From: Avena insularis
Lineage: Eukaryota > Streptophyta > Magnoliopsida > Poales > Poaceae
NCBI GenBank assembly: GCA_023614405.1
Contig: CM042694.1
Location: forward strand, 351,372,010 to 351,436,009
Length of the DNA: 64,000 nucleotides
Direction of reading: 5' to 3'
Part shown: in pieces, positions 32,266 to 43,632 of the stretch
Layout of the letters: the number at the start of each line of letters is the position of its first letter
How positions within the stretch are numbered: the first letter of the stretch is position 1
Program-made: the position numbers and the translations under genes
The notes under the pieces: model-generated
Databases searched by the model: none
The model's input: the letters and a program-made list of their open reading frames with translations, nothing else
What the model was told of the DNA's origin: nothing

Positions 32266-33275
32266 ATGAACGAGCATCAACTAAACCAACATGAACTATG
32301 GGTGCCTGAGGTAATGAAGGTCCACCGGGAGGAGGAAGTTTTTCCTTCCATTTATCCATGCTCTGAGTTCATGAGAGCTGCACGAATTCTCCAAGATTTC
32401 CACACTTTGGTTTCTAATGCAGGGTTGGAGCACTTTTTGGATGATGAATCTTGTCAATTTGTGAAGCTAACCATGTCTGTGGTGCAGGACTTTCAATTTA
32501 GTCATTCTTTGCATAACCCCATGGTCCACTACAAAATTTACAATATTGCTATCGACCTTTCTCTTGATGACTTTTGTGCAGCTATTAAGGTACCTCAATG
32601 GGGATCATGTAGAAGGATTAAGGAGCGACCTGAACCACTCATGGATTTATACGCAGAAATTTGCCTAGGAGCAACTTCTCGAAGGAGAATGGAAAAATCC
32701 ATAACATTCATCTTCCCTCTATTCGTTACTTTGCCTACTTTGTTGCCAAGTGTGTTCTTGCTAGGAAAACTGCCAATAAGTTATCTTCATATGATCTAGC
32801 ATTTATCTCTGCTGCTCTTAAACGAGATAGGTCTTACAACTTAGGTGCTTTGATAGCTTTCCGTCTTGCTGCTAACCGTGAGAAAGGTGGAATTTGTGGA
32901 GGCCTCATTGCTTCTCGTTTACTAGCATTGCATGGTTTAGTGCCTCATCATCTAGACCTACAGTTCCCTATAGAAAGGCTTCATTTTAATTCCATGATAC
33001 AGCATAAATTTGTTTCCCCGTGGGCTAGTTTGAATGAGTTGTCTTATGAAATAACCTTTCTCAAAGCTGGTTGGAGAAAGAGCAAGTACGAGCGTGTTGT
33101 TCTTTTGCCTGCACCTGTTTTGTTTAACCTTGATAACAGGGAAGGATGGTCCCTCACTGATGAGGAGCTTGACAAGTACTTGGGAGAGCTCTCCCAACAG
33201 GAGCAGGATACTAGAAGGGAGGTCACGGATGATTCGGTCCAGCCCTCGAATGAGGGGGAGTCTTCATATCAGTAG
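32266..33275 (+). pseudogene. Family Y ATHILA ORF-1-like gene, one frameshift
   Basis: First segment 32266-about 32690 starts MNEHQLNQHELWVPEVMKVH and includes YPCSEFMRAARILQDFHTLV; second segment to 33275 includes RYFAYFVAKCVLARKTANKL and ends in an acidic tail (NEGESSYQ, then TAG). One frameshift separates them near 32680-32690. Position after the pol slot and overall sequence resemble the ATHILA ORF-1 family (PF03078). The biochemical role is unknown; in related elements the slot is sometimes called env-like, but I see no signal peptide or membrane segment here. Confidence 0.72.
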
Positions 33276-33398
33276 CCTGCTTATGATTGGGGAGTTTCTT
33301 GTTCTTCCCACGGGCCCAACTACGACCATTCTTATCATGATCCTCCTGCTTGGAACCCTTACTCGGCTTAGGATTGATACCCACTTAGGCCAAAAGCC

Positions 33399-33413
33399 TA
33401 AGCTTGGGGGGAG
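33399..33413 (+). other. Internal copy of the Y polypurine tract
   Basis: TAAGCTTGGGGGGAG is identical to the true tract at 35643-35657 and lies 124 bases after the ORF-1 stop. It could act as a second plus-strand primer. Confidence 0.65.
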
Positions 33414-35642
33414 GTACGCCGACACCGCACTCATCTCCATATCATGTCGCGTCGGTACTTTTTATATTCATGTTTTGTTTTCTTTTTAGTTTTCGTTCTT
33501 TCATTGCTTTTGCTTTCTAAAAACACAAAAAGACCAAAAATATTTCTGTTGTTTCTCTTTGGTTTGCTTCTTCTTCTTTTCGCCTTGGTTTGTTTTTCCC
33601 TTTTTGCTTTGTTTGAACTATTCGAAAAACCCAAAAAGACTTTGCTTTGCTTGTTTTTCCTTTTGGTTCTTGTTTTAAAAATCAAAAACAACAAAAATAT
33701 TTGTCGTTCTTCTTTGGTTTTGTGAGTTTGCTACAAGGTTCAGCAGTCCTTAGTGGATATTGGTTTCATATTATTATTCAAGCCACACAAGTGAAGAGCA
33801 ATAATGAGGATTAATGACAACTTGAGGCGTGGTAAGAGGCTGGTAACGAACTCTATTTGTTTTCATTTTTGTACATATACTCATCATTGTGGGCATGCTT
33901 AGTCTGTTCGTGTAGGGTGTATGTTATCTTTGGATGCTTAGTAGTTCTTGCTTTCATATGATTAGTTCCAGCTTGCTAATAGTTTGTAGCATGTCTTATG
34001 AATGTTTGCTTGCATTACTCTATTCATAACTTGGTATGACACCGTGGTATCCTCCTCTGAATGTTTCATTTGAATTGACTTGGCACATGCTCACGCATGC
34101 ATATGACTGAAATAATCAGTTAAGCCACAATGAATTATTTTGCCTTGAGGATCTTGAATCACTTTCATGCCATATTTAGTCATGTTTTGTTGCAAGCATG
34201 ATTATGACAGCTATTGCTCTCTCGTTTGTTGCTCCCTTACTATTGCTAGCCTTCACTTTCACTGAGTATTTTACTCTTGTTTCCAACTCCCTTAAACCAA
34301 ATATTGCCAAAGTGTCCACCATAGCTACCTATTAGCATCATTTGCTATTTCCGTGCATATTCAATACGCCTTGTTTTCTTCCGAATAAAATGTTTGCTTG
34401 TTATGAGAAAGTTAGTTAGTAAAACTCTCACGAACTTGATGGCACACTTTGTTTTCTGCACTTAATAAACCTGAACCATTGTGACTGTCCATGAAAGTTA
34501 TATGCTTGCAAATTATAGGATGGGGATTAGCAGAACCGTGCTGTCACGGGGAACGCTTTCAACACTTGTAAATATATACCCAGTTGATACCATGCTCTTT
34601 TGATTGTGGATGTTGTCGGTGTGAAATAAAAGGGGAGCTTGTAAGTCCATGGAGTTATATATGTGTGTTAGAGAAACCCCTGGGCCGCTGGTCTAATCCA
34701 TGCTGACATGGTGGAAACCTGCAGCATAACCATAATGATATCTATGAAGCATTCTTCTTATAAAAAAAGAGAGATAGCTATTGAGAAAAAGAAAAAAAAG
34801 AGATTTATGAAAAGAGGAAAGAGAGAAAAAAGCACCATTTTCCCAAGGTAAATAAGAATATCATTGTCTGCTTGCCTTGTCATTTTGATATGGGGATTCT
34901 TCCGTATCATCGGGCAAGGGGTACCCCGTTGGCGGTTCTCTATGATACGCACATATTTACGATGACAAAAACTTACTGGTAACTAAAGTTGAGTAACATG
35001 AGGAGCGGCCCTTGTACTCAAGGGACATGGGATTTTCAGTTTATAGTCTGTCAAGCATATAACTCAGATTGGATCTCACTTTTACCTTAACCACATTAAA
35101 GATGCTTATGATAGGGGCAATGAGAGCTCAAAGCTAATGAGTACCATACTTTCAGCATTTGGAAGCTTTTCAAACTATTCAAAACCTTTTTCTTTTACTT
35201 GTTGACTCTCCATATATTCCTTGAGCACCTTCTTGAGAGCATATTTGTCATTCTTTGTGCTTGTCTCATTACTTGATTATTTGTGTTATGACTTTGATGC
35301 TTGTATCTTTGACATCTTTACTTCTAGTCTTCACTTGGATTTCAGAGGTGCCTTGGCATTCATAATCGAATGCAAGCGAGATACCACTCTATCATACCTT
35401 GTTATGAGCATTGTAATGTTGCTTATGTTTATGCTTTATGCTACTTATTATTTTTGAGTTGGAATCTCTTCATAGCTTCCAATGCCTATTAAGTAAACTT
35501 AGTTGCATACTCTTTATTATGAATTGCCTAAGTAGTTGATCACAGGCTGAGAATATATACATCATATGAAGCAAATGTGTTCGTGAAAGTTCTTTTATCG
35601 CACTCAGTTTTCAACTGAATTGCTTGAGGACAAGCAATAAGC
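33414..35642 (+). other. Family Y long 3' untranslated region
   Basis: About 2.2 kb without a credible gene. A T-rich, low-complexity stretch at 33440-33725 (TTTTGCTTTG-like words) gives a hydrophobic false frame. The rest is unique-looking AT-rich sequence up to the polypurine tract. Confidence 0.7.
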
Positions 35643-35658
35643 TAAGCTTGGGGGGAGT
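35643..35658 (+). other. Family Y polypurine tract
   Basis: TAAGCTTGGGGGGAGT ends directly at the TG of the 3' LTR. Confidence 0.9.
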
Positions 35659-37023
35659 TGATACGTCCAAAACGTATCTACTTTCCCGAACACGTTTGCT
35701 ATTGTTTCTTCTCTAAACTTGTGTGATTTGGATGCAACTAACATGGACTGACACTATTTTCAGCAGAATTGCCCTGGTGTCTACTTTTTGTGCAGAAAAT
35801 CAACTATCAGGAAAAATCCCGGAAAATATGCCGAAAATCCTATTTCACCAGAAGACTCAGAGCGAATCACGAGACGAAGGGGGCTGGGCCGAGCCACACC
35901 ACCGGCAGCAGGCAAGCCTAGGTCGCCAATGGGTGGTCCGCCACCCTGCACCCCCTCGGTCTCCCTCTTCGCCTATAAGTTGCCTTCTGACCTAAAAACT
36001 AAGGGGGGTTTGACATTTTTCCAGAAGGAGTTCCGCTCTGCCACCACCAGATTCCATTTAAACAGCACTGAAACTCCGTTCGCACCGCTCACGGACGGGA
36101 ATTGAGGAGATCATCACCATCATCATCACCATCGCTTCTCCATCGACCATCCATGTTTCCCCCATCTATGAGTGAGTAATCCCCCGATGTAGGCTATGGG
36201 GATGGTAGGGATTGGATGAGATCGTTCATGTAATGGCATCAAATTGTTAGGGCATGGTGCCTAGTATCTTTTATTAGTACTTTATGACTTTGTTGCGACT
36301 TGTTATGCTTAATGCTTGTCACTAGGGCCCGAGTGCCATGCTTTCAGATCTGAACATGTTATTGATTCATTATGATAGTATTGTTTATGATCTTATCTAG
36401 AAGTTGTATACACACGTTGTTATCCGGAACCAATGGCCCCGAAGTGATAGAAATCGGGATAACCGGAGGGAATGGCTTTGATGTGAGGATCACATGTGTT
36501 CATGGAGTGTTAATGCTTTGCTCCGGTGCTCTATCAAAAGGAGCACCTTAATTTCGAGTTCCTTGAGGCCCGCTGCAAACGGGTCATGTGCAAAAGATGT
36601 TCTGCAAGTTCTCATTGCGAGCACGTATGACTATATATGGAACACATGCCTAGGACTAGCTAGTACTTGGATGCTTTATCTTATTTATCTACAATTGCCC
36701 TATGTTCTGATTGCTATGTGAATTGTCTTGTCCATGCAACGCCCGTCCATCCATCCCTATGCCTACCGCACTCGAATCCCATCACATCGCTATTGCTACT
36801 GCTGTCTTTACTTTACTACTGCTGCTACTTTACTATTCCTACTACAAAACTGTTGCTACTGATAAACTACTGTGAGCAAGATTGTTTCTAGGTGCAGCTG
36901 AATTGACAACTCAGTTGTTAAGGATTATAAATATTCTTTGGCTCCCCTTGTGTCGAATCAATAAATTGGATTTCACTTATCTCGAAAATACTACGATACA
37001 CCCCCTATACTTGTGGGTCATCA
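35659..37023 (+). repeat. Family Y 3' LTR (1365 bp)
   Basis: Starts TGATACGTCCAAAACGTATC and ends GGGTCATCA, followed by the TGGAG duplication. It is 26 bases shorter than the 5' LTR through several small indels. Confidence 0.95.
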
Positions 37024-37515
37024 TGGAGTCGAAGACTCGAGCAAGGACTAAAGTAGTCGAAGTCTTCTACTGCGTAATTTTGGATGGCGTCAGTGCTGAC
37101 GATCCCATGACCTCAGTTACCCGCGTGAGCGAGTTTGATGGGACGTGACGAGCGGTGGGTCCCATTTTCTGACTCTGATTTAACCGGGCGTGCGCAATCT
37201 TTGTTTTAACTGCGCCTCCTCGATTTCCACGCGTAATGGGAGTAGTGGGGGATGGTTCGCGCTTCAGGTCCTCCACGTGTCGAGCACGATGAACGCCACA
37301 CGTCTAATAGGGTTTTTCTTAGCCGTTGAATTGCATCTTCCAGGGGTCTAAGTAGCGATGCGGCGATGGTAAATTTCACATCTGCTTCTTTTCTGCCTTT
37401 GCCTCCATCGCCATTGCCACTGCTCCTCTGCTTCTTTGTGCTCCTTTCTTTCGCGGCGCTGGACCAGCTCCGCGTATTTCCCAGCTACTTCCTCCGGTCA
37501 CACCGCTGCCGCAGA
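37024..37515 (+). promoter_or_regulatory. Outer X untranslated region (right part) and antisense promoter
   Basis: Continues outer X after Y: TGGAGTCGAAGACTCGAGCA, then sequence matching 19205-19698 of inner X. One G-box, CACGTGTC, is at 37274-37281; a second, at about 37297, is degraded to CACACGTC. A CT-rich leader leads to the ATG at 37516. The Y insertion lies about 490 bases before the known match ends, so it may have left this promoter intact. Confidence 0.4.
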
Positions 37516-40339
37516 ATGGGGAAGAAAAAGGGAGGTGCTGCGGCCGATTCCGCCGCTGCCGCGGCTGCTACAAAGAAGAAGGATGGCTCCGCCGCTGCGG
37601 GCACCAGCACCACCACCGCCGGAAAAAAGAAGGGCACGGGCACTCGCGTCACCAATGATGCGTGGCGCGCATCCGTGATAAAGTCTTCTGAGCTTCGTCT
37701 TCTATGCCAGGACGGAGTGTTGTCTACCACAGTTGCAGACGTGCGCGTCCCTGGCAGCGAGGTAATCCCCTCTCGTCCTACCGGCTTTTGGGTGATGTTC
37801 CTAGCATTCATCATCTGTGGTCTTTCGTTGCCCCTGCATCCTTTCTTCAGGGGCCTTCTCTGTTTTTACGGGCTCCAGCTCCATCAGCTGTCCCCAAACT
37901 CCATCCTCCATGTAGCTTGCTACATTACTCTTTGCGAGCGCTGGCTCGGAATCGAGCTGCACTTCGGTGTCTTCAAGCGCCTCTTCAAGTTGAAGCGCCA
38001 ATCGGCGTCTGGCTCCGTAGTCTATGATGTAGGCGGCTGCGGTATCCACGTCGACACCTCTGTCACGTATTTCGACATCAAGTTGATGATGTTCGTCCAA
38101 GGGTGGAGGGACAAGTCGTTTTACGTCTGTGATCAGAATGCCGACGGAGACCACTACGGACTCGCGCCCTTCGACCCCGTGACGCTGTGTAGGAGGAGGC
38201 GCTCCTGGAAGAATGTGATTATGCCCAGCGAGTCCGCGAAGACGGATGTGCTAGACGAGCGCATCTACAACCTCGAGAGTGGCATGGGAAAAGAGGAGGG
38301 AGGCTGCACCCTCATTCGCACATGGCTGGGCCGTCGCGTCCATCCCCTGCAAGCCAGAGTCCACCCTATGTTCTAGTGGGATAGCGCAGATGATGTCACT
38401 CGCGTGTCTGCCGATGGCATGTCCGCGAGTGAGGTAGATAAAAGAGTGCGACTGGTCACCAAGCACACCGTCAAGGATGTGCTCCCCAATGAACCAGACG
38501 TTCCTCCGTTCGATGCTGCTAACCCTCCTCCTGAGGTACAGTTGTGCTACATAGTAGCTTTGTTTGTCAACTACTTCTTTGTTGTTTCTTGACTTTGTGC
38601 TAAATTGTTTTCTGTATGCAGGATTGGGCGGTGTCACCCTGTATGCCCCCTCTTCCTGAGGGGGTTATCCCTCGTGAAGCCTTGGAAGAGGACGAGTCGG
38701 AGTCGATCGTCCCATCTGATGTGGAGGAGGAAGCCCCTGAGTCGAGTGGTCCGGACACTCACAAGCGTTCGCGCAGCAAGGATTCGGATGCGTCGTCCCC
38801 TTCGACTCCGGAAGGTGCAGGCGTTGGTGCAGAGTCGCCGATCCCTGCCGTTCTTGTGAGTGCCATGGCGCCATCCTCTCGCAAGAAGATGCGGCTGCCG
38901 AAGGAATCATCGTCAGAGTCGGGGGGGTCAAATCTTCGATTTTGATAAGTTTGATTGGTAAGTATTCGAATCTTCCTTTTGGTTCTTCTTTGGAGTTGCA
39001 TTCTCTTGATATTGGCATTATTTTACAGTCAGCAAGCGTCGTCATCTTCTAGCGACGTACAATTTTTGAAAGAATCAGGAGTCGCGACCTCCAAAGCCAA
39101 GAAAATGGCTGAGCGCACTCCTTCTCCTCCATTGGTGGCCCACTCCAGCCATAATTCATCGAGTTCTCCTCATGATGTGGGGCACCAGATGGTTATCCGG
39201 ACGACTGTGAATCCATCGACTTCGAAGTCTTTGGAGGATCGTGTAAGTGTAGTAGTTGTTTCCTCTATTTTTGCAGTCGAATATATCATCTTCATCGTCT
39301 TGCTTATCCTTTGCTGTCTTCTTCTGTCGCAGCTTATTGTGAAGGAAGTCGCTCGCTTAGCGGAGCAAGTTCTTGCGATGGGTCGCCAGCATGCAATGCT
39401 GGATACTTGCCATCACGTAGTTGAAAGTAAGTGTCTTGCTTCTTCTTCGTCCTCCTTGTGATATATCCGGCTGATAGCCTATCCTTGTTTGTATCGTAGC
39501 TGAGCATAATGCACTTCTTCGCGACGCCGCTTCAATTGACAAGGCGCTTGCTGTGGCGGTGAAGAGTCGCGATGAGGCAATCGCAGCTCGTGACGAGTCG
39601 CGGAAACGCGAAGAGGATCTACGCGCCTCCGTCGTGGCTAGAGAGAAGTTGTTTGAGGAACATATTTTCTCGATTGCCAAGGCTCTCTTAGGTACCTTGT
39701 CTGGATTTCATTATTTTTCTTCTTTCGAATTTGTCGTTGGTGCTGACCTTCGTGCCCATGCGTGGATTCTATATAGATGCCAGCGATTTGAGCTTCGACC
39801 CTCAGGCCCTCCGTCGTGACGATGCCTTGGCGGGTGCCTTTTCAGCAGTCGAAGACCGCAGCGCTGCCGTTCAAGGGATGCTCTCCAAGGCCAAGGGCGT
39901 GCTCAGTCGCCTCCGGGAAGACCTCGCGCCCAAGGCTGAGCTGATCGAGAATATGGATGAGCTGGTGGAGTCCCTTGCCATGGGTGTCCCTGCAAGCTTC
40001 AAGAACTCGTTCCGTGCGGCAGGTGCTTCGATGTCACTCACCATGGTTCAAGCCCATGGAGTCGAAGTTGATCCTGCGGCGGTTTCTAAGGCGATGCCTG
40101 TCAGCGCTGATGGCCAGCAGGTAGTCTTTGCTCCCTTCACGACTGCTTGTGGCAAGTACGGCCCGCAGCTGATCAATACAGTTGCGAAGTACTCTGAGGA
40201 GCTTCAGCGCACCAAGAAAGCCACGAAGGCTGCGGCGTCAGGGGCCGGCAGGAAGTCTGTGGCATTTGATACTGCCACAGACTCGATGAGGCCCCCAAAA
40301 CCGAAGTCGAAGTCGAAGAAGCCAGTCGCTCCTCAGTAG
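37516..40339 (+). pseudogene. Outer X antisense gene, six exons, plant 'gypsy-type transposon' family
   Basis: Exons 37516-38535, 38622-38957, 39029-39242, 39333-39426, 39500-39691 and 39777-40339, with GT...AG introns of about 72-90 bases whose splice phases (0, 2, 0, 1, 1) fit a single frame of about 800 residues. N-terminal MGKKKGGAAADSAAAAAATK, then the PF04195-type core with FFRGLLCFYGLQLHQLSPNS and GWRDKSFYVCDQN, an acidic exon 2, a coiled-coil-like part in exons 4-5 (SRDEAIAARDESRKREEDLR) and a basic C-terminus (SKSKKPVAPQ). It sits opposite to gag-pol. Damage is light: one amber codon at 38374-38376 (a likely C-to-T change) and one extra G in a seven-G run near 38921-38927 of exon 2. 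The inner copy has the same exon structure. Function is unknown. Confidence 0.8.
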
Positions 40340-40495
40340 TCGTATCTTGTAATAGTTAAATAGTTTATGTCTTTGTCAGGAACATGCCTATTGGCGAGTG
40401 TATCTGCTGATACTTTTGTTAATATTGAATGCACTCGAATCTTTTGTCTGTGCTTTGCCTTAGTCCTCTTATTTTTTCTTGCTTGACTTGTGGTA

Positions 40496-41334
40496 GGCCA
40501 CATCGAGTGATCCTTTGAGGGAGCCTCAGGATTCGCCGCCCCTTGATGACACTTTGGCACCACCGTGCTCAAGGGTGGATGAGCTTTCTCTACTCTCGCG
40601 ACTCCATGACCGCGTGAAGCAATTGGAGCATGAATTGCCCGTACTCCACGGAAATGTGGACGTATGGAAGTCGAAAGTGGAGAAAGCCACCGCCCGAGAA
40701 TAATATCTGATAGGGGAGGTGATGCAGCTGGGTAACCAACTCAAATGTCAGTCTTCTTCCCTCCTATCGTTTCCTTGTAGTCACTCGCAGTGGTTCGTTG
40801 TTCTCATATTTTGTCTTTGCCTGGTATAGTTGTCAGGGCGCGCCATCCGCAGGATGAGAAGGATCGGATTCCCATTCGCATGAATGACCTGACCCAAGAG
40901 TAGCTTCAAGCGAGTGGGTACTTCTGGGTAGATCATGATCGCGCAGTCGCGTTGGCGACCCTGCAGGATCGTGCGTCGCGAGTGCTTTACTTCTTGAAGA
41001 AGTCGCGGTCATGCTTGAAGAATATTTACCAGACGATGTTCCCATTGGATGTCGTTCCATCGAGCCTGCTGGCCCTTCTCGCTAAATTCCATGACTTGAG
41101 TGCGGTCCGCGAGTGTGTACGGCAATAGTTAGTGGCTGGTGCCAAGGCTGCTCTGTCACTGGTGTGACTGCATAGGCCTGATCTGGACGTTGCAGCAATT
41201 GCGGCTGGACCACCTGTGCCGCTAGCGGGCTCTGCCTGGAACATGGTGCCGCACTACCAGGCAGTGGATCGCCCAGCAGAGGAGATCGTCGATTTCTTCG
41301 AGGAGCACACCAATGTTCTTTTGCTGCAACAGTA
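40496..41334 (+). pseudogene. Outer X second antisense reading region
   Basis: A first exon-like part (40496-about 40750, including SRLHDRVKQLEHELPVLHGN, coiled-coil-like) is followed after an acceptor TATAG (near 40829) by a part matching the inner frame at 22558-23076, ending EEIVDFFEEHTNVLLLQQ and TAA. Four in-frame stops (near 40700, 40902, 41127 and 41165) show decay. The role is unknown; it may belong to the same transcription unit as the gene at 37516. Confidence 0.5.
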
Positions 41335-41781
41335 ATTTAATTTGTATCCTGCACATAGTTGTACCAATGTTATAAAATTCGTATATATGCTGTGTATAAT
41401 TGGTTAACGATGATGTGTAAAAGAGCTTGTTAGCGTGTATGTTTTGTGAGTGTGTTGCACTATGCGACTCCTTTTCGTTAGCCTGGCTTTGTGTTTATCT
41501 CAGTCCCTTGTCAACCTGTCAGGTGCGTTGCAACTTGGTTGATGTTTTGTCAAGGGTTTCAATTGGTGTGCCAGCTACTCAGGATATCGCGTTTTAGTTC
41601 GTAGAACAGATGTGTATAAGGGTGGCGGAGCCCCCGAGTGGATAATTTGCAAAAATTTAAAGAAGAACATGGAGTTTCGGGGCACTTAGCTTTATTTATT
41701 CGCGGTATAGTACGAAGTACAATGTGTGGCTAAGTAGCCTTGGCTGAGTAGCCTTATTTGCAATGTAAAAGTAAAAAGAGA
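41335..41781. other. Convergent spacer in outer X
   Basis: No coding support. It contains the end regions of two converging transcription units and a GGAGCCCCCGAGTGG phrase near 41627 that echoes the 3' untranslated repeats. Confidence 0.5.
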
Positions 41782-42015
41782 CTAAGGGTAGAAGCGTCGC
41801 AGCTGCGCGACGTTCCAGGGGTTGGAGTATGGGACTCCTGTTGCTAAATCTTGAAGGCGATAGGCGCCACCTGGGATTACTTCTATAATCACGTATGGTC
41901 CCTCCCAGGGGGACTCGAGATTGAGATGCCCTTGCTGCTTCAGTCGCAGGACCAGGTCGCCTTCAACGAAGGACCTAGGGCGTAGCCTCCTGCTATGGTA
42001 GTTGCGCAGGTTCTG
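41782..42015 (-). pseudogene. Outer X integrase C-terminal tail
   Basis: Continues beyond the amber codon at 42016-42018 in the same frame for the DNA-binding end of integrase, with GDLVLRLKQQGHLNLESPWE, and ends AQLRRFYP then TAG (41782-41784). The inner copy reads Gln at the position of the amber codon, so the stop is private to this copy. Confidence 0.75.
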
Positions 42016-43632
42016 CTAGTAGATCGTTGATCTTTCCGCGGTGATTTCCCTTGCTTCGTCAAGGAGGTCGACGGAGTCTTCGAGTGCGAGAGTTGACTCC
42101 TGCTGGCTGTAAGCGACCACACGTGGTGCTTTGTATCGTACTTCGGCGGGTAGCACCGCTTCAGCCCCGTGCACCATCAAGAACGGGGTGTACCCTCTAG
42201 CGCTGTTTGGAGTTGTGCGTAGGCTCCAGAGTACTGATTGTAGTTCGTCTGGCCAGCAACCCGCGGCCTGCTCGAGTGGCAAGAGGAGTCGCTTCTTGAT
42301 GCCGCCGCAGACGAGCCCATTAGCTTTTTCGACTTGACCGTTGGTCTGTGGATGTGCCACGGAGGCATAGCTGACATTGATTTCCAGATTCTCGCAGAAT
42401 TCTTGGAACTCCTTGGATGTGAAGTTCGTCCCATTGTCTGTGATGATGCTGTGTGGCACTCCGAAGCGGTAGACGCTGGACTCGAAGAACTTGACTACGC
42501 TATTTCCTGATTGATTGGTCACTGGCATGGCCTCTATCCACTTGGTGAATTTGTCGACTGTGACCAGGAGGTAGACGTAGCCTCCTCGTGAGGACTTTGA
42601 GAGCTTGCCGACCATGTCGAGTCCCCATTGCACGAAGGGCCAGGCCAATGGAATTGGCCGGAGCTCTGCGCCAGGTGCGTGCGGCTTGTCCGCGAATCGC
42701 TGGCACGCGTTGCATTTCTGGACGATGTCCTTGGCGTCGGACATGGCCGTAGGCCAGTAGAATCCAGCTCGTAGAGCTTTGGCAACAAGGGCGCGACTGC
42801 CGGCGTGGTGCCCGCAGGTCCCCTCATGGATGTCGAGGAGAACATCTCTTCCATCGGCCGTGGAGACGCATCGTTGGAGCACTCCTGTGATGCTGCGCTT
42901 GTATAGTTCGTCGTTGATAATAGCGAATGCCTTGGATCGCCGCGCGATGTGTCGTGCATAAGTCGGATCGTCCGGTAGCCTCTTGCTGAGAAGGTACGTG
43001 ATGTACGGTTGAGTCCAGGATGGCTCGATCATCATGACGCTCATTGGTCCTTCGAGTCCTGTATCCAGCTCTAGGTCATCGAGTGCCATTGGCTCATTGG
43101 GCGGCGTAGCCCTTGAGTCTGTTGTTGCGCTTGTTTTCTTCTCTGCGGCCTTTGGCTTGATGGAGCGTTCGCAGATGCGCTCGAGAAATACCCCAGGTGG
43201 TATGGGGGCGCATGTAGAGCCTATGTTGGCGAGTGCGTCCGCCTCTTCATTGGTTTCGCGACCTATGTGTCGCATCTCGCAGCCGTCGAAATCCCCTTTG
43301 AGTGTGTCGTAGAGGTCGCGGTAGGCGATCATGTTGTCGTTCAGTGCGTCGCACTCGTGCATTGTCTGGTTGACGACCAGCTTGGAGTCGCCATATATTA
43401 TGAGCCTTTTGGAGCCGCAGGCTTTTGCCATCCTCATCCCGTGTAGTAGGGCCTCGTATTCAGCTTCGTTATTGGAGGCAGTGAACTGCATTCGCAGGAT
43501 ATATTTCAGCTTGTCTCCCTGAGGCGATGTCACTATGACACCTGCACCTGCTCCGTCTTTTCGCTTGGATCCGTCGAAGTGCATTGTCCAGACGTAGGAC
43601 ATATCTGGTTTTTCAGGGAGCTGGTTCTCCAT
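42016..43632 (-). CDS. Outer X archaeal-type RNase H plus integrase
   Basis: A 538-codon open frame. Residues about 15-135 form the second RNase H: D20 (FDGSK), E58 (NNEAEYE), D82 (GDSKLVV) and D132 (NEEADALAN), the acidic set of an archaeal-like RNase H and the marker of Tat-lineage elements. Residues about 265-312 are the integrase zinc finger, ending QKCNACQRF. The catalytic core has D339 (GLDMVGKL), D399 (ITDNGTNF) and E435 (NGQVEKANG), a perfect D-35-E spacing. All catalytic residues of both enzymes appear intact. It begins right after the TAG at 43633-43635 also found in inner X. It is cut short by a private amber codon at 42016. Confidence 0.88.
   Translation of the reverse strand: MENQLPEKPDMSYVWTMHFDGSKRKDGAGAGVIVTSPQGDKLKYILRMQFTASNNEAEYEALLHGMRMAKACGSKRLIIYGDSKLVVNQTMHECDALNDNMIAYRDLYDTLKGDFDGCEMRHIGRETNEEADALANIGSTCAPIPPGVFLERICERSIKPKAAEKKTSATTDSRATPPNEPMALDDLELDTGLEGPMSVMMIEPSWTQPYITYLLSKRLPDDPTYARHIARRSKAFAIINDELYKRSITGVLQRCVSTADGRDVLLDIHEGTCGHHAGSRALVAKALRAGFYWPTAMSDAKDIVQKCNACQRFADKPHAPGAELRPIPLAWPFVQWGLDMVGKLSKSSRGGYVYLLVTVDKFTKWIEAMPVTNQSGNSVVKFFESSVYRFGVPHSIITDNGTNFTSKEFQEFCENLEINVSYASVAHPQTNGQVEKANGLVCGGIKKRLLLPLEQAAGCWPDELQSVLWSLRTTPNSARGYTPFLMVHGAEAVLPAEVRYKAPRVVAYSQQESTLALEDSVDLLDEAREITAERSTIY

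Larger units (their letters stand above)
14684..37023 (+). mobile_element. Family Y: Athila-like Gypsy element, lacks pol enzymes
   Basis: 5' LTR 14684-16074, Asp-type primer-binding site, gag (broken by inner X), protease, an Athila ORF-1-like gene, a long 3' untranslated region, polypurine tract and 3' LTR 35659-37023. The perfect duplication TGGAG flanks it (14679-14683 and 37024-37028). The empty site is visible in inner X near 19207, which reads TTGGTGGAGTCGAAGACTCC without interruption. No RT, RNase H or integrase is found between protease (ends 31412) and ORF-1 (starts 32266), so it is a non-autonomous derivative. It is itself split by the inner X insertion at 17815-30394. Confidence 0.92.

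Noticed and set aside
33444..33725. Hydrophobic 93-codon frame, possible membrane protein
   Set aside because: It is T-rich low-complexity DNA, and an equally long frame exists on the other strand.
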